Below are positions 44,652 to 61,177 of a stretch of DNA of 64,000 nt, in pieces. A program made the translations under genes and the position numbers. Origin of the DNA: Rhodospirillales bacterium 70-18 (GTDB lineage Bacteria; Pseudomonadota; Alphaproteobacteria; Acetobacterales; Acetobacteraceae). The DNA is taken from positions 1 through 64,000 of the forward strand of contig MKWE01000003.1 of assembly GCA_001899585.1 (NCBI GenBank), in the 5' to 3' direction. The notes under the pieces were generated by a model. It searched no databases, had not been told where the DNA came from, and saw nothing but the letters and a program-made list of their open reading frames with translations. Each line of letters begins with the position of its first letter. Position 1 is the stretch's first letter.

Positions 44652-45352
44652 CCCTGGCGCCGTGCCGACAGGATGGTACGTTCCGAGGCGCCCTGTTCGG
44701 CCAGCTTGCGGCGCAGCTTCATCATCAGCTGGTCCACCGCGCGGTCATCCGCGTGCGGAGGCCGCTTCAGCGCCACTCGGCTCAGCCAGTCGCGGGAGAC
44801 GCCGGTGCCGGCGGCGTCCAGCAGGGTTTCCAGCGCGGCCGATTCCGCCTCGGTCAGCAGGGTGCGGGTGCCGGTCGGCCCGGTCAGGCAGCGCTGGGTG
44901 AAATCCACGAAGATGCGCAGCTGCCGCGCCTCGGCCGACTTGCTCAGCCGCCGGTGGACGGCGCGGATGCGCGCGGTGAGTTCGCGCGCCGGCACCGGCT
45001 TCACGATATAGTCGTCCGCCCCGGTTTCCAGCCCCGCCACGCGGGCGGCGGCGTGGTCGTTGGCGGTCACCACGATCAGGCCGCAATCGCCCTCGCCGGC
45101 GAAGCGTTCCACCAGCGAGATGCCGTTCATGTCCGGCAGGTCGAGGTCCACCAGGATCACTTCCGGCTGGAAGCTGCGCTTGTGCTCCACCGCCTCGGCG
45201 CCGGACACCGCGAGACCCACATCCATTCCGGCCTGCAGCAGCATGGCCTGCATCGACGCGGCGATGGTGGGAATGTCCTCGACAATCAGCACCCGCAGCC
45301 TGCCGTTCGACTTGCTGCCCGGCTTGGCGCGGTCCGATAAATTAGTTGTCAC
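44564..45352 (-). CDS. OmpR-family response regulator, orphan
   Basis: 262 aa. The receiver domain (about 18-133) has the acidic pair in IVEDIP (E25, D26), the phosphoacceptor Asp69 in ILVDLDLPDMNG, the Thr/Ala switch in IVVTAND and Lys in DDYIVKPVP. The C-terminal winged helix is present (VDQLMMKLRRKLAEQGASERTILSARRQGYMI). No histidine kinase gene lies next to it, so its partner is elsewhere. The last 88 nt overlap the convergent hypothetical gene. Confidence 0.92.
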   Translation of the reverse strand: MTTNLSDRAKPGSKSNGRLRVLIVEDIPTIAASMQAMLLQAGMDVGLAVSGAEAVEHKRSFQPEVILVDLDLPDMNGISLVERFAGEGDCGLIVVTANDHAAARVAGLETGADDYIVKPVPARELTARIRAVHRRLSKSAEARQLRIFVDFTQRCLTGPTGTRTLLTEAESAALETLLDAAGTGVSRDWLSRVALKRPPHADDRAVDQLMMKLRRKLAEQGASERTILSARRQGYMIADPSLFRMISPEPPATEEATPPDSV

Positions 45353-45449
45353 ACTGCATCCGATCGGTCGATGGTCACATTGTTTTCACAACATGTATCA
45401 ATTTGACGTGATTGCGCGGGCAAGGCCAGCGAAATTTGCGAGACGGCGG

Positions 45450-49246
<3,797 letters not shown>

Positions 49247-49274
49247 GGCGTGCGGCCCGCTGCCCCGGCGCCCG

Positions 49275-50177
49275 TCAGAACACCGAGTGCCAGGCGCGCG
49301 ACAGGAAGCCCGGCTGGTCGTTCGGCACCGGCAGGCCGCCCGGGTCCTTCACCTGCCCGTCGGCCATCAGGGCGCGGTAGCTGTCGAGGTACCACTGGCT
49401 GCCGGGGTAGTTGTAGCCCAGCACGGCGGCGGTCTTGCGCGCCTGGTCGGGCAGGCCCAGCACCAGGTAGATCTCGGTCAGCCGGTGCAGCGCCTCGGCC
49501 ACGTGGTTGGTGGTCTGGTAGTCGTCCACCACGCGCTGGAAGCGGCCGATCGCGGCGGCATACAGGTGCTGGGACTGGTACCAGCGACCGATTTCCATCT
49601 CCTTGCCGGCGAGATGGTCGCGGGCGAGGTCGATCTTCAGCTTGGCGTCGCGGGCATAGGCGCTGTTGGGGAAGCGGTTGACCACCTCCTGCAACGCCCC
49701 CATCGCCTCGCGGGTTTCCTTCTGGTCGCGGCGGATATCGGCGATCTGCTCGTAGAAGCACAGCGCGCGCAGGTAATAGGCATAGGCGATGTCGCGATGC
49801 GCCGGGTGCAGCTGGATGAAGCGGTCCAGCGTGGCAATGGCCACCGTGTACTGGCCCTGCAGATACTGGGCATAGCCCTGCATCAACTGGGCGCTGACCG
49901 CCCAGGAGGAATAGGGATAGGTCTGCTCGACCAGGTCGTATTGCTGGGCGGCGGTGCTGTATCGCTTGGCGTTCATCGAGTCGACGCCGCGGTTGTACAG
50001 TTCCTCGGCCGGCAGCGCGGCAGGGTCCTGCGCCGGGTCCAGCGTCGCCTGGTCGCCGGACCAGGGGGACAGCGAGGCCAGGGTGGAACAGGCGCCCAGC
50101 GCGAGGGTCATTGGCGCCATCAGGGCTGCGGTCAGCAGCATGGGAGCAAGGCGGCGGACGATCTGCAAGGCATTCAC
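49275..50177 (-). CDS. bamD: Outer membrane assembly lipoprotein BamD
   Basis: 300 aa. The lipobox is LGAC with Cys30. Five TPR-type repeats follow: LYNRGVDSMNAKRYSTAAQQYDLVEQTYPYS, then MQGYAQYLQGQYTVAIATLDRFIQLHPAHRDIAYAYYLRAL and so on to a QYHLY-type region and a last helix. It is part of the BAM complex inserting beta-barrels at the outer membrane. It is commonly placed between lpxC and recN in this group, as here. The C-terminus beyond about residue 265 is short and Pro-rich. Confidence 0.94.
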   Translation of the reverse strand: MNALQIVRRLAPMLLTAALMAPMTLALGACSTLASLSPWSGDQATLDPAQDPAALPAEELYNRGVDSMNAKRYSTAAQQYDLVEQTYPYSSWAVSAQLMQGYAQYLQGQYTVAIATLDRFIQLHPAHRDIAYAYYLRALCFYEQIADIRRDQKETREAMGALQEVVNRFPNSAYARDAKLKIDLARDHLAGKEMEIGRWYQSQHLYAAAIGRFQRVVDDYQTTNHVAEALHRLTEIYLVLGLPDQARKTAAVLGYNYPGSQWYLDSYRALMADGQVKDPGGLPVPNDQPGFLSRAWHSVF

Positions 50178-50271
50178 CGGATGTGCTGTAGGGCGGCCGT
50201 TATAGCACGCCCGACCCGCAGGCGAAGCCCGGCGCGCCGATGCCTGCGCGGATGTGGTTCGGGGGGCTGGT

Positions 50272-51288
50272 TCAGGCCGGGGAGGCGGCCACCGGCAGAT
50301 GGGCGTCCCGCCAGCCGGGCAGGCCGGTGGTGCCGCCGGGGGCGGGCAGGTGGTCGGCCTGCGGGCTGCCGGCGCCGACCACGCGCCAGTTGGCGCGGTC
50401 CGCGAACAGCGCGCGCAGCAGGCGGTTGTTCAGGGCGTGGCCGGTGCGGTGGGCGACGAAGCGGGCATGCAGCGCCGCCCCGGCCAGGCCCAGGTCGCCG
50501 ACCGCGTCCAGCAGCTTGTGGCGCACAAACTCGTCGGCCATGCGCAGCCCGGCCGGGTTCAGCACGCGGTCGTTGTCCACCACCACGGCGTTGTCCAGGC
50601 TGCCGCCACGGGCCAGCCCGGCGGCGCGCAGTGCCTCGATCTCGCGCAGCTGGGTGAAGGTGCGGGCGCGGGCGAGCTCGCTGGCGAAGGACTCGGCCGT
50701 CACCCGCAGGGACAGCGCCTGCCGGCCGATCGCCACGGCGTCGAAGGCGATCGACATGGCCGCGTCCAGCCCCGCGGCGGCGGGGGGGGCGGGGCGCAGT
50801 TCGGCGAAGGCGCCATCGGGGGCGGCCACGCGAACCGGGCGCAGCACCTCGATCACCGGGGCGGCGGCGGCCTGGTCCAGCAGGCCGGCGCAGCCGATCA
50901 GGAACACGAAGGGTTCGGCGGAGCCATCCAGGATGGGCACTTCCGGCCCGTCCAGCTCGGCCACCACGTTGGTGATGCCGCAACCCATCAGCGCGGCCAT
51001 CAGGTGCTCCACCGTGCCGACGCGCGTCTCCGGCCGGCCGGGCAGTTCCAGCACGGTGCACAGGCGGGTGTCGGACACGAGGTCGAAGCGGGCGGGGATG
51101 TCCACCGGGCCGCCCGGCAGGTCGGTGCGGCGGAACACGATGCCGCTGTCCACCGGGGCCGGCAGCAGCCGCAGGCTGACCTTGCGGCCGCTATGCACGC
51201 CGACGCCGACGCAATCGATCGCCATCTTCAGCGTGCGCTGGGTGGTGGCGATCGTTTGCAGAGGGAAACCGTGGGCCAGGCCGTCCAT
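50272..51288 (-). CDS. lpxC: UDP-3-O-acyl-N-acetylglucosamine deacetylase
   Basis: 338 aa. It has the first Zn ligand His in TVEHLMAALMG and the HKLLDAVGDL motif with the second His and the Asp ligand. GVGVHSGRKVSLRLLPAPVDSGIVFRR at the start and DGSAEPFVFLI are also family features. A Pro-rich, Gly-rich C-terminal tail follows the catalytic domain. LpxC commits UDP-GlcNAc to lipid A, so the host makes lipopolysaccharide. It lies between ftsZ and bamD. Confidence 0.94.
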   Translation of the reverse strand: MDGLAHGFPLQTIATTQRTLKMAIDCVGVGVHSGRKVSLRLLPAPVDSGIVFRRTDLPGGPVDIPARFDLVSDTRLCTVLELPGRPETRVGTVEHLMAALMGCGITNVVAELDGPEVPILDGSAEPFVFLIGCAGLLDQAAAAPVIEVLRPVRVAAPDGAFAELRPAPPAAAGLDAAMSIAFDAVAIGRQALSLRVTAESFASELARARTFTQLREIEALRAAGLARGGSLDNAVVVDNDRVLNPAGLRMADEFVRHKLLDAVGDLGLAGAALHARFVAHRTGHALNNRLLRALFADRANWRVVGAGSPQADHLPAPGGTTGLPGWRDAHLPVAASPA

Positions 51289-51307
51289 CGCGTCGTCGCT
51301 CCATAAT

Positions 51308-51386
51308 CCTGCCGGAAGGGTCCGGCAGGCGACGCGGCCTGGTAGGGAAGCCGTGTCCAGGTGGAAACTAAGCAGCCGCCACCTGG
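51308..51386 (-). terminator. Two hairpins between ftsZ and lpxC
   Basis: A 9-bp perfect stem with a 4-nt loop (51308-51316 with 51321-51329) and an 8-bp stem (51357-51364 with 51379-51386) lie in the gap beyond the ftsZ stop. Neither is followed by a clear T-run on the minus strand, so they may attenuate or protect transcripts rather than end them. Confidence 0.35.
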
Positions 51387-51426
51387 ATGGCCAGTCAAGC
51401 TTTATTTCTGAGTATTTCAGTGTATC

Positions 51427-53307
<1,881 letters not shown>

Positions 53308-53365
53308 CGGGTCATTCTCCCCAGGGAATCCAGTTGTAGCCGCCGCGCTGCGATTCGCACCGCCA

Positions 53366-54679
53366 TCAGACGCGGTCGCGTAGAAAATTGACGACCCGGC
53401 GGAACCAGCCGCCCGGCCGCTCGGAGTCGAGATCCATGTCGGTGGCCGGCCGCCCCGCCCCGGCGCTCCAGGCCAGCAGGCCCACGGCGGTGGCGAAGGC
53501 GGGGCCGGAGGCGCTGTCGGGCAGGCCGCGCAGCGGCGCCGGGCGGCCGAGCCGCGCGGTGCGGCCCAGCACGCGCTGCGCCATCTCCAGCGTGCCGGTG
53601 AGCTGGCTGGCGCCGCCGGTGAGCACCACGCGGTGGCCGGAGGCGCGGCCGAGGCCCTCCTCCTCCAGCTTCGCCTTCACCAGTTCGAAGGTTTCCTCCA
53701 GGCGCGGCTTGATGATGTTGACCACCATGCTGCGCGGCACCTTGGCGATCTGGTGCTCGGCCTCGCCCACCATCGGCACCGGCAGCATCTCGCGCTCGTC
53801 GTCCGGGCTCGGGATGGCGCTGCCGTGCAGCGTTTTCAGCCGCTCGGCATGGGCGACCGGGGTGGAGAGCACGCGGGCGATGTCGTTGGTGACGTGCGCG
53901 CCGCCCAGCGGCAGCTGCGACACGTATTGCAGGTGCCCAGCGGCATAGACCGCCATGCCGGTGGTGCCGCCGCCCATGTCCAGCACGGTGGCGCCGAGCA
54001 TCCGCTCGTCTTCCACCAGGGTCGCCATGGCGGCGGCCATGGGTGCCGAGACCAGCTCGGCGATCTCCAGGTCGCAGCGGGCCAGGCAGGCATCGAGGTT
54101 GCGCAGCGCCGTGGTGGCGGCGTCAATCACGTGCACCCGGCCGTTCAACGTCTCGCAATGTAGGCCGCGCGGATCGACCACGCCCTGGGCGTCGTCGGCG
54201 CCGTAATCCATCGCCAGCGAGTGGATGATGGTCCGCCCCTCGGCGCTGGCGCGGTTGCGGCTTTCCAGCAGCATGCGGCGGATGTCGCCCTCGGCGACGG
54301 CGCGGCCGCCGACCGGCCATTGCACGTTGAACACCTGGCTGCGCGGCAGGCCGCAGGACAGGTTGACCACCACCTTGGCCAGCCGGGTGCCGGCTTCCTC
54401 CTCGGCCTGGCCGACGCAGGCGCGGATGGCGCGCTCGGCGGCCTCGATATCCATGATGCCGCCGCTGCGCACGCCGCTGCCCTTCTGCCAGCCGAAGCCG
54501 AGCACGCGCAGCGACAGGTCGCTCTCGCAGCGGCCGATCACGCAGGCGATCTTGCTGGTGCCGATGTCCAGCACCCCGAACGGGCCGGACTGGCGGGGGC
54601 GGAAGTGCCGCGGCGCCTCCGGCTCGGGGGTTTCCGAGGGCGGCGCGGACAGGAGGGACGGTTGCAGCCGTCGCGGCAT
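53366..54679 (-). CDS. ftsA: Cell division protein FtsA
   Basis: 437 aa from ATG 54679; a GTG at 54688 is also possible. Actin fold: [17 protein letters not shown] (phosphate 1), the 1C domain, [21 protein letters not shown] (phosphate 2) and [25 protein letters not shown]-terminal amphipathic helix ([15 protein letters not shown]) would anchor it to the membrane. It tethers the Z-ring to the membrane. The N-terminal Pro/Glu-rich extension of about 30 residues is typical of alphaproteobacteria. Confidence 0.94.
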   Translation of the reverse strand: MPRRLQPSLLSAPPSETPEPEAPRHFRPRQSGPFGVLDIGTSKIACVIGRCESDLSLRVLGFGWQKGSGVRSGGIMDIEAAERAIRACVGQAEEEAGTRLAKVVVNLSCGLPRSQVFNVQWPVGGRAVAEGDIRRMLLESRNRASAEGRTIIHSLAMDYGADDAQGVVDPRGLHCETLNGRVHVIDAATTALRNLDACLARCDLEIAELVSAPMAAAMATLVEDERMLGATVLDMGGGTTGMAVYAAGHLQYVSQLPLGGAHVTNDIARVLSTPVAHAERLKTLHGSAIPSPDDEREMLPVPMVGEAEHQIAKVPRSMVVNIIKPRLEETFELVKAKLEEEGLGRASGHRVVLTGGASQLTGTLEMAQRVLGRTARLGRPAPLRGLPDSASGPAFATAVGLLAWSAGAGRPATDMDLDSERPGGWFRRVVNFLRDRV

Positions 54680-54684
54680 GTCGT

Positions 54685-55632
54685 TCACGTTTTCCTCGGG
54701 GGTGTTGCGGCGGGGTGAGCGGGGTCGGCCTTGCCGTCGGCGGCCTTCTCCGGGTAGGGGCGCAGCACCAGCCGGTCCGGCAGGCGCATGTCCACCACCT
54801 GCAGCGGGCGGTCCAGCAGCGACTGGCTGGTTTGCAGCTCGGCCAGCCGGGCCAGCGCCGGCACCTCGGCACCTTCCGGCAGCAGCACGTCCATGCCGTT
54901 GCGCATGCGCAGGTTCCAGCGCCGCTGGCCGACCCGCACGGCGGCCACCACCCGGCTTTGCAGGTCCGGCTGGGTGGCCAGCGCGTCGATCAGGGTGGCG
55001 GCGGCCTCGGGCGCGCCTTCGCCGACCACCAGGGGAAGCTGGTCGGCGAAGGCGGCGACGTCGGAGTCGGTCACCACCTGGCCCTGGCGGTCGATCAGCA
55101 CGAACTTGCCGTGCTCCTGCCATACCGCGAAGGGCCGGCGCTCGGTGAGCTGCACCACGATGGTGTCGGGCAGCCGGCGCTCGACGGTGGCGGACTGCAC
55201 CCAGTTGATGGTCTCGATGCGCTGGCGGGCGCCGCGCAGCGAGAAGGTCAGGATCGGGTCGCCGGGGCTGACGCCGAGGGCGGCGCGCAGCAGCGCCTCG
55301 GGCGTTTTCTGCCGGCCGACCACCTCGATATTGCGCACCCGCAGGCCGAGCCTGCCGGTGAGGTCGCCCAGCCGCTCGGTGAAGTTCAGCCCCTGCCCGA
55401 GGCCGTGCACGGTGCCCAGCAGCCCGATGCCGAGCATCGCCAGCACTGCCAGCCCGGCGGCCGGGCGCATCAGGTTGCGGCGGCGGCGCAGCAGCAGCTT
55501 CCAGCGGCCCGGGCGGTCCGGCATGCGCGGGGCGGCCGGTGCGGCCAGTGCCGCGCGCGGCGAGCGCGGCGAGGCAGGGGCGGCGCCCGCGTTGCCGCCT
55601 TGGGCGGCGCGGGGGGATTTCACGCGCGGCAT
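54685..55632 (-). CDS. ftsQ: Cell division protein FtsQ
   Basis: 315 aa from ATG 55632, overlapping the ddl end by 13 nt; an upstream start at 55659 is possible. A basic, Ala/Pro-rich cytoplasmic segment, one TM helix (AGLAVLAMLGIGLLGTV), then the periplasmic POTRA domain (RNIEVVGRQKTPEALLRAAL) and the beta domain. It links FtsK/FtsA-side assembly to FtsL/FtsB in the divisome. The C-terminus (DPAHPAATPPRKT) is Pro-rich. Confidence 0.9.
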   Translation of the reverse strand: MPRVKSPRAAQGGNAGAAPASPRSPRAALAAPAAPRMPDRPGRWKLLLRRRRNLMRPAAGLAVLAMLGIGLLGTVHGLGQGLNFTERLGDLTGRLGLRVRNIEVVGRQKTPEALLRAALGVSPGDPILTFSLRGARQRIETINWVQSATVERRLPDTIVVQLTERRPFAVWQEHGKFVLIDRQGQVVTDSDVAAFADQLPLVVGEGAPEAAATLIDALATQPDLQSRVVAAVRVGQRRWNLRMRNGMDVLLPEGAEVPALARLAELQTSQSLLDRPLQVVDMRLPDRLVLRPYPEKAADGKADPAHPAATPPRKT

Positions 55633-56540
55633 GCGGCGTGCTCCACCATCCAGGCGCACAGCTCGGGGAAGGACATGCCCAGATGCGCCGCCTGCTCGGG
55701 CAGCAGGGAGGTGGGGGTCAGGCCCGGCTGGGTGTTCACTTCCAGCAGCACCAGCCGGCCCGGCTCGCCGGCGGTGTCGTCGTAGCGGAAATCCGAGCGG
55801 CTGGCGCCGCGGCAGCCCAGCGCGCGATGGGCGGCCAGCGCCACCTCCAGCGCCCGCGCATAGGTGTCGGGGTGGATCTGCGCGGGGATGGCGTGGCGGG
55901 AGCCGCCATCGGCGTATTTCGCCTCGTAGTCGTAGAAATCGCCGTGGTCGGGGGTGATGTCCGTCACCGCCAGCGCGCGGTCGCCCATCACGCCCACGGT
56001 GAGTTCGCGGCCGGGGATGTATTCCTCCACCAGGGCGGTGGGGCCGAAGCGCCAGCCGGCGGCCACCTCGGCGCGGCGGTTGCCGCCAGCGCGCAGGATC
56101 TCCACGCCGACCGAGGAACCCTCGTTGACCGGCTTGACCACGTAGGGCAGCGGCATCGGGTCGGCGTGTTCCAGCTCGGCGACATCGACCACCCGGCCGC
56201 GCGCCACCGGCAGCCCGGCGGCGGCGAAGATGGCGCGGGCGGCCTGCTTGTCCATGGCCAGGGCGGACGCCCGGACCCCGGAATGGGTATAGGGTATGCC
56301 CAGCCAGTCCAGCACGCCCTGGATCGCCCCGTCCTCGCCGAAGCGACCGTGCAGGGCGTTGAACACCGCGTCCGGCACCGGGTCCAGCGCCGCGATCACC
56401 GCGCGCAGGTCGTCGCCGACCTCGATGGGGACGACGTCGTAGCCGGCCTGGCGCAGGGCGACGATCACCTGCCGGCCGGTGGCCAGGCTCACCTCGCGCT
56501 CGGCCGACATGCCGCCGTAGAGCACCGCGACGCGGGTCAT
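55620..56540 (-). CDS. ddl: D-alanine--D-alanine ligase
   Basis: 306 aa from ATG 56540, coupled to murB (4 nt overlap). An ATP-grasp enzyme: RVAVLYGGMSAEREVSLATG at the N-terminus, FNALHGRFGEDGAIQGVLDWLGIPYTHSGVRASALAMDK (D-Ala site), LPYVVKPVNEGSSVGV (ATP Lys), and the closing LLEVNTQPGLTPTSLLPEQAAHLGMSF. It makes the D-Ala-D-Ala that MurF adds to the peptidoglycan precursor. It is followed by ftsQ. Confidence 0.94.
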   Translation of the reverse strand: MTRVAVLYGGMSAEREVSLATGRQVIVALRQAGYDVVPIEVGDDLRAVIAALDPVPDAVFNALHGRFGEDGAIQGVLDWLGIPYTHSGVRASALAMDKQAARAIFAAAGLPVARGRVVDVAELEHADPMPLPYVVKPVNEGSSVGVEILRAGGNRRAEVAAGWRFGPTALVEEYIPGRELTVGVMGDRALAVTDITPDHGDFYDYEAKYADGGSRHAIPAQIHPDTYARALEVALAAHRALGCRGASRSDFRYDDTAGEPGRLVLLEVNTQPGLTPTSLLPEQAAHLGMSFPELCAWMVEHAACRA

Positions 56541-57481
56541 CGTGCCGTCTCCCCAGGGGTGCCGACGCGGCGGATTTCCCATTCCAGGGTGATGCCGCTC
56601 ATCGCCCGCACCCGGGCGCGCAGTTCCTCGCCCAGCCGCTCGAGGTCGGCGGCGGTGGCGGTGCCGGTGTTGAGCAGGAAGTTGCAGTGCTTCTCCGAGA
56701 CCTGCGCGCCGCCCAGGGTGAGGCCGCGGCCGCCGGCGGCGTCGATCAGCTCCCACGCCTTCATGCCGCCGCCCGCCGCGTCCGGCGGGTTGCGGAAGGT
56801 GGAGCCGCCGGTGCGGGCGCGCACCGGCTGGGTGGCCTCGCGGGAGGCGCGGATGCCGGCCATGCGGGCGGCGATGGTGGCCGGCTCGCCGCGGCTGGCG
56901 CGCAGCCGGGCGCGCACCACGATGCCGCCGGGCGGCAGGGCGGCGTGGCGATAGGCGAAGGCCAGCCGGGCCGCCGACAGGCGCACCAGCTCGCCCGAGC
57001 GGGTGGCGATCTCGGCCCAGTCCAGGCAGCCGGCGATGTCGCCGCCATAGGCGCCGGCGTTCATCGCCACCGCGCCGCCAATGGTGCCGGGGATGCCGGA
57101 CAGGAATTCCAGCCCCGCCAGCCCGGCGGCGGCGGCGTGCTCGGCCACGGTCACGTCCAGGCAGGCGGCGCCGGCGACCACGCCGTCGGCCTCCACCTCG
57201 ATGGTGTTGAAGCCGCGGGCGAGGCGGACCACCACGCCCTGGATGCCGCCGTCGCGCACGATCAGGTTGCTGGCGGCGCCGATCGGCAGCACCGGGATTT
57301 CCGGCGGCAGGGCGGCCAGGAAGGCGCACAGGTCGGCGGCATCGGCCGGGCGCACCAGCACCTCGGCCGGCCCGCCGACGCGGAACCAGGTGGTGGGGGC
57401 CAGCGGCGCGTCGGCCTGCATCCGCCCGCGCAGGGGGGGCAGCGTGTCGGCCAGGTGGCGGAGCTGCTCGGCGGCCATCAT
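56537..57481 (-). CDS. murB: UDP-N-acetylenolpyruvoylglucosamine reductase
   Basis: 314 aa from ATG 57481 (ATGA overlap with the murC stop); the open frame runs on upstream but only as a shadow of murC. FAD-binding type 4 fold: [62 protein letters not shown], and the proton-donor Ser region GGSTFRNP in the third domain, then [21 protein letters not shown]. It reduces UDP-GlcNAc-enolpyruvate to UDP-MurNAc with NADPH. Confidence 0.95.
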   Translation of the reverse strand: MMAAEQLRHLADTLPPLRGRMQADAPLAPTTWFRVGGPAEVLVRPADAADLCAFLAALPPEIPVLPIGAASNLIVRDGGIQGVVVRLARGFNTIEVEADGVVAGAACLDVTVAEHAAAAGLAGLEFLSGIPGTIGGAVAMNAGAYGGDIAGCLDWAEIATRSGELVRLSAARLAFAYRHAALPPGGIVVRARLRASRGEPATIAARMAGIRASREATQPVRARTGGSTFRNPPDAAGGGMKAWELIDAAGGRGLTLGGAQVSEKHCNFLLNTGTATAADLERLGEELRARVRAMSGITLEWEIRRVGTPGETAR

Positions 57482-58917
57482 CGCCCCGCCCCCGCGCGCT
57501 GCTTCTGCCCGGCCTGCAGCGCGGCGAGCTGGGCCGGCAGGGCGGCGGCCCAGGTGGTGATGGTGCCGGCGCCCAGGCAGATCACGAAATCGCCGGACCG
57601 GGCGATGGCGTGCACCATCTCGGCCAGATGCTCGGGGCCGGGCAGCGGCACCACGCTGCGGTGGCCGCGCGCGCGCAGGCCCTCCACCAGCGCGTCGCGG
57701 TTCACGCCCGGGATCGGCGTTTCGCCGGCGGCGTACACGTCGGCCACGATCACCGTGCCGGCGTCGTTCATGCAGGCGCAGAACTCCTCGAACAGGGTGG
57801 ACAGGCGGGAGTAGCGGTGCGGCTGCACCACCGCCACCACGTCGCGCGCGCCGGCCTGGCGGGCGGCCTTCAGCACGGCGGCGATCTCCACCGGGTGGTG
57901 GCCGTAATCGTCGATGACGGTAATGCCGCCGGCCTCGCCGGTTTTGGTGAAGCGGCGCTTGACGCCCCGGAAATTGGCGAAGGCGTTGCGCAGGGTGGCG
58001 TCGTCGATCTCCATCTCGGCGGCGATGGCCACCGCCGCCAGCGCGTTCTGCACGTTGTGCTGGCCCAGCATGGGCAGGCGGAACGGCCCCATCTTGCGGG
58101 TGCGGCCGCGCGCGCGGTCGGCGATCGAGACCTCGAAGGTGGCGCCCAGCCGGTCGGTCACCAGCTTGTCGGCGCGCACGTCGGCCTGCGGGCTGAAGCC
58201 GTAGGTGATGATGCGGCGGTCCGACAGGCGCGGGATCATTTGCTGCACCGCCGGATGGTCGATGCACAGCACCGCAAAGCCGTAGAAGGGCACGTTCTGC
58301 ACGAACTGGTCGTAGCCGGCCAGCATCGCCTCCGGGCTGCCCCAGTGGTCGAGATGCTCGGGGTCCATGTTGGTGACCACCGCGATGGTGGCGGGCAGGC
58401 GCAGGAAGCTGCCGTCGCTCTCGTCGGCCTCCACCACCATCCACTCGCCGGCGCCCATGCGGGTGTTGGTGCCGTAGGCGTTGATGATGCCGCCGTTGAT
58501 GACCGTCGGGTCCATGTGGGCGGCTTCCAGCACGGCGGCGATCAGGCTGGTGGTGGTGGTCTTGCCGTGGGTGCCGCCGACCGCGATGGCCCAGCGCAGG
58601 CGCATCAGCTCGGCCAGCATCTCGGCGCGGCGCACCACCGGCAGGAAGCGGGCGCGGGCGGCCTTCACCTCGGGGTTGTCGGCCTTCACGGCGGTGGAGG
58701 TCACCACCACCTGGGCGTCGCCCAGGTTGGCCGCGTCGTGGCCGACCGCCACCGCGATGCCGGAGTCGCGCAGGCGCCGGACATTGGCGGAGTCGGCGAT
58801 GTCGCTGCCCTGCACCGAGTAGCCGAGGTTGTGCAGCACCTCGGCGATGCCGGACATGCCGATGCCGCCGATGCCGACGAAGTGGATGGTGCCGATGGAA
58901 AGCGGCAAGGCCCTCAT
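57478..58917 (-). CDS. murC: UDP-N-acetylmuramate--L-alanine ligase
   Basis: 479 aa from ATG 58917, overlapping murG by 4 nt. Domain 1 begins [29 protein letters not shown]. The central ATPase has [20 protein letters not shown] and [20 protein letters not shown] and [11 protein letters not shown]. The C-terminal domain has [20 protein letters not shown] and [16 protein letters not shown]. It attaches the first L-Ala of the stem peptide. Confidence 0.95.
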   Translation of the reverse strand: MRALPLSIGTIHFVGIGGIGMSGIAEVLHNLGYSVQGSDIADSANVRRLRDSGIAVAVGHDAANLGDAQVVVTSTAVKADNPEVKAARARFLPVVRRAEMLAELMRLRWAIAVGGTHGKTTTTSLIAAVLEAAHMDPTVINGGIINAYGTNTRMGAGEWMVVEADESDGSFLRLPATIAVVTNMDPEHLDHWGSPEAMLAGYDQFVQNVPFYGFAVLCIDHPAVQQMIPRLSDRRIITYGFSPQADVRADKLVTDRLGATFEVSIADRARGRTRKMGPFRLPMLGQHNVQNALAAVAIAAEMEIDDATLRNAFANFRGVKRRFTKTGEAGGITVIDDYGHHPVEIAAVLKAARQAGARDVVAVVQPHRYSRLSTLFEEFCACMNDAGTVIVADVYAAGETPIPGVNRDALVEGLRARGHRSVVPLPGPEHLAEMVHAIARSGDFVICLGAGTITTWAAALPAQLAALQAGQKQRAGAGR

Positions 58918-60047
58918 GCGCCGCGCTCCTGCGGGATGTGCGATTCGACGAGATCGGCCAGGGCGGCGGCCGCCCCGGCATGGCCGCAGCCGGCGGCGGC
59001 GCGGGCGGCTGCGGCCAGGCCGTCGCGGTCGGCCAGCAGGCGGGCCAGCAGCTCGGCCAGGGTGTCGGGCGTGCAGCCGGCCTGCGCCACCACCCAGGCG
59101 CCGCCGGCCTCGGCTAGGGCGCGGGCGTTGGCGGTCTGGTGGTCGTCGATGGCGCCGGGCAGCGGCACCAGCATGGAGGGGCGGCCGGCCACCGCCAGTT
59201 CCGCCACCGTGGAGGCGCCGGCGCGGGCGATCACCAGATGCGCGGCCTCCAGCCGGGCGGCGACATCGGGGAAGAAGGCGGCCAGTTCGGCCGAGATGCC
59301 GGCCTCGGCATAGGCGGCGCGCACCCGCTCCAGGTCCTCGGCGCGGCATTGCTGCACCACGGTCAGCCGGGCGCGCAGCGGCACCGCCAGCCGGGCGAGG
59401 GCAGGGGGCACCACGTCGCTGAACACCCGCGCGCCGAGCGAGCCGCCCAGCACCAGCAGGCGGATATGGCCCTGCGGCGCGGCGTAGCCCTGGCCGGCGA
59501 GCGCCGCGACGGCCTCGCGCACCGGGTTGCCGGTGACGGCGGTGGCGGTGGCGGCCGGCACCCGGGCGGTGGCGGTGTGGCTCAGCGCCAGCACGTCGGC
59601 GTGGCGGCTCAGCATCCGGTTGGCGCGGCCGAGCACGGCGTTCTGCTCGTGCAGCACCACGCGGGGGCGGCGCCACAGCGCGCGCGAGCCCAGCACCGGC
59701 GCCACCGAGGGGTAGCCGCCGAAACCCACCAGCACCGAGGGCCGCAGCCGGGCCAGGATGCCGCGCGCCTGCATGCTGCCGCGGGCGAGCGCCAGCGCCG
59801 CCCGGGCGGCCCGCGCCAGACCGCGCCCGGCGATGCCGGCGCCGGCGATCACGAAGCGCTCCCGTCCCGCGAAGGCGGGCGAGGGCTGGCCACCGTCCAT
59901 GGCGGCGGCGGAGCGCGCGTCGGTCATCAGCACGATCCGCCGGCCGCGCCGCAGCAACTCGGCGGCGAGCGCCTCGGCGGGGAAGAAATGCCCGCCGGTG
60001 CCGCCGGCGGCGATGACGACAGGGGCAATGACCACGGGCGCGCTCAC
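58914..60047 (-). CDS. murG: MurG glycosyltransferase (lipid II synthase)
   Basis: 377 aa from GTG 60047 (GTGA overlap with ftsW). The N-terminal domain has [20 protein letters not shown] (lipid I site) and [18 protein letters not shown], then [14 protein letters not shown]. The C-terminal domain has [18 protein letters not shown] and [38 protein letters not shown], the UDP-GlcNAc site. It adds GlcNAc to lipid I at the inner membrane surface. Confidence 0.95.
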   Translation of the reverse strand: MSAPVVIAPVVIAAGGTGGHFFPAEALAAELLRRGRRIVLMTDARSAAAMDGGQPSPAFAGRERFVIAGAGIAGRGLARAARAALALARGSMQARGILARLRPSVLVGFGGYPSVAPVLGSRALWRRPRVVLHEQNAVLGRANRMLSRHADVLALSHTATARVPAATATAVTGNPVREAVAALAGQGYAAPQGHIRLLVLGGSLGARVFSDVVPPALARLAVPLRARLTVVQQCRAEDLERVRAAYAEAGISAELAAFFPDVAARLEAAHLVIARAGASTVAELAVAGRPSMLVPLPGAIDDHQTANARALAEAGGAWVVAQAGCTPDTLAELLARLLADRDGLAAAARAAAGCGHAGAAAALADLVESHIPQERGA

Positions 60048-61177
60048 AGCAAATCCCCGTTGTGCCGGCGCCGGGTCAGCGCCAGCAGCATGCCGATGCC
60101 CACCGCCACCGCCAGCGCCGAGGAGCCGCCATAGGAGATGAACGGCAGCGTCATGCCCTTGGTGGGGATCAGCCGCAGGGTGGAGGCCATGTTGACGAAG
60201 GCCTGCAGCCCGAAGCCGCTGGCCAGCCCGGCGGTGGCCAGCACCACGTAATGGTCGCGCTCGTGCAGCAGGCGCAGCAGGGCGCGCAGCACGATGAAGG
60301 CGAACACCCCCAGGATCAGCAGGCAGATGATCATGCCGAACTCCTCGCCGGCCACGGCGAAGATGAAGTCGGCATGCGCGTCGGGGATCAGGTCCTTCAC
60401 GTGGCCCTCGCCCGGGCCGCGCCCCAGCAGGCCGCCGGCGCCGAACGCCTCCTGCGCGCGCATCACCTGCCAGTTGTCGCCCGAACTCGGGTCCAGGAAG
60501 CGGTCCACGCGGCTGCGCACATGGCTGATGGTGTAGTAGGCGGCGACGCCACCCACGCCGAACAGCCCCAGCAGCCCGCCGGCCACGAACAGGTTCAACC
60601 CGTTCAGGAACAGCTGGATGAAGAACACGCCCATGATGACGGCCATCATCCCCATGTCCGGCTGGGCGCGCAGCAGCACGCCGATCAGCCCGGCGATCAC
60701 CACCGCCAGCGCCGGCCAGGCCATGCGCCGCATCCGGGTGGTCTCGCGCTGCCCCTCGGCCAGCAGCCAGGCCGCCACCACGGCGAAGCAGGGCTTGAGG
60801 AACTCGCTGGGCTGCAGCGACATGCCGGGCAGGCTGACCCAGCGGCGCGCGCCCTTGATCTCGGTGCCGGCCACCAGCGTCAGCGCGGTCAGCAGCAGGG
60901 CGATCACGCAGCCGACCAGCGCCACCCGCCGCACGCCCTTGGGCGACAGCAGGCTGACCACCACCACCACGCAGCCGGCCGCCGCCAGGAACACCACCTG
61001 TTTCAGGATGAAGCTGTCGCGCGCCACATGGATGCGCTCGGCCACCGCCGGGCTGGCGGCCAGCATCATCACGTAGCCGAAGCCGATCAGCATGCCGATC
61101 GCCGCCAGCGTCCAGCGGTCCACCGTCCACCACCAGCGGCCCAGCAGCGAGGTATCGGCGCGCGAAAGTGTCGACAT
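60044..61177 (-). CDS. ftsW: SEDS-family lipid II polymerase FtsW
   Basis: 377 aa from ATG 61177, sharing one base with the murD stop. About ten TM helices. Family motifs include [66 protein letters not shown] and [20 protein letters not shown]. The position between murD and murG identifies it as FtsW rather than RodA. It polymerises glycan strands for septal wall. Confidence 0.94.
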   Translation of the reverse strand: MSTLSRADTSLLGRWWWTVDRWTLAAIGMLIGFGYVMMLAASPAVAERIHVARDSFILKQVVFLAAAGCVVVVVSLLSPKGVRRVALVGCVIALLLTALTLVAGTEIKGARRWVSLPGMSLQPSEFLKPCFAVVAAWLLAEGQRETTRMRRMAWPALAVVIAGLIGVLLRAQPDMGMMAVIMGVFFIQLFLNGLNLFVAGGLLGLFGVGGVAAYYTISHVRSRVDRFLDPSSGDNWQVMRAQEAFGAGGLLGRGPGEGHVKDLIPDAHADFIFAVAGEEFGMIICLLILGVFAFIVLRALLRLLHERDHYVVLATAGLASGFGLQAFVNMASTLRLIPTKGMTLPFISYGGSSALAVAVGIGMLLALTRRRHNGDLL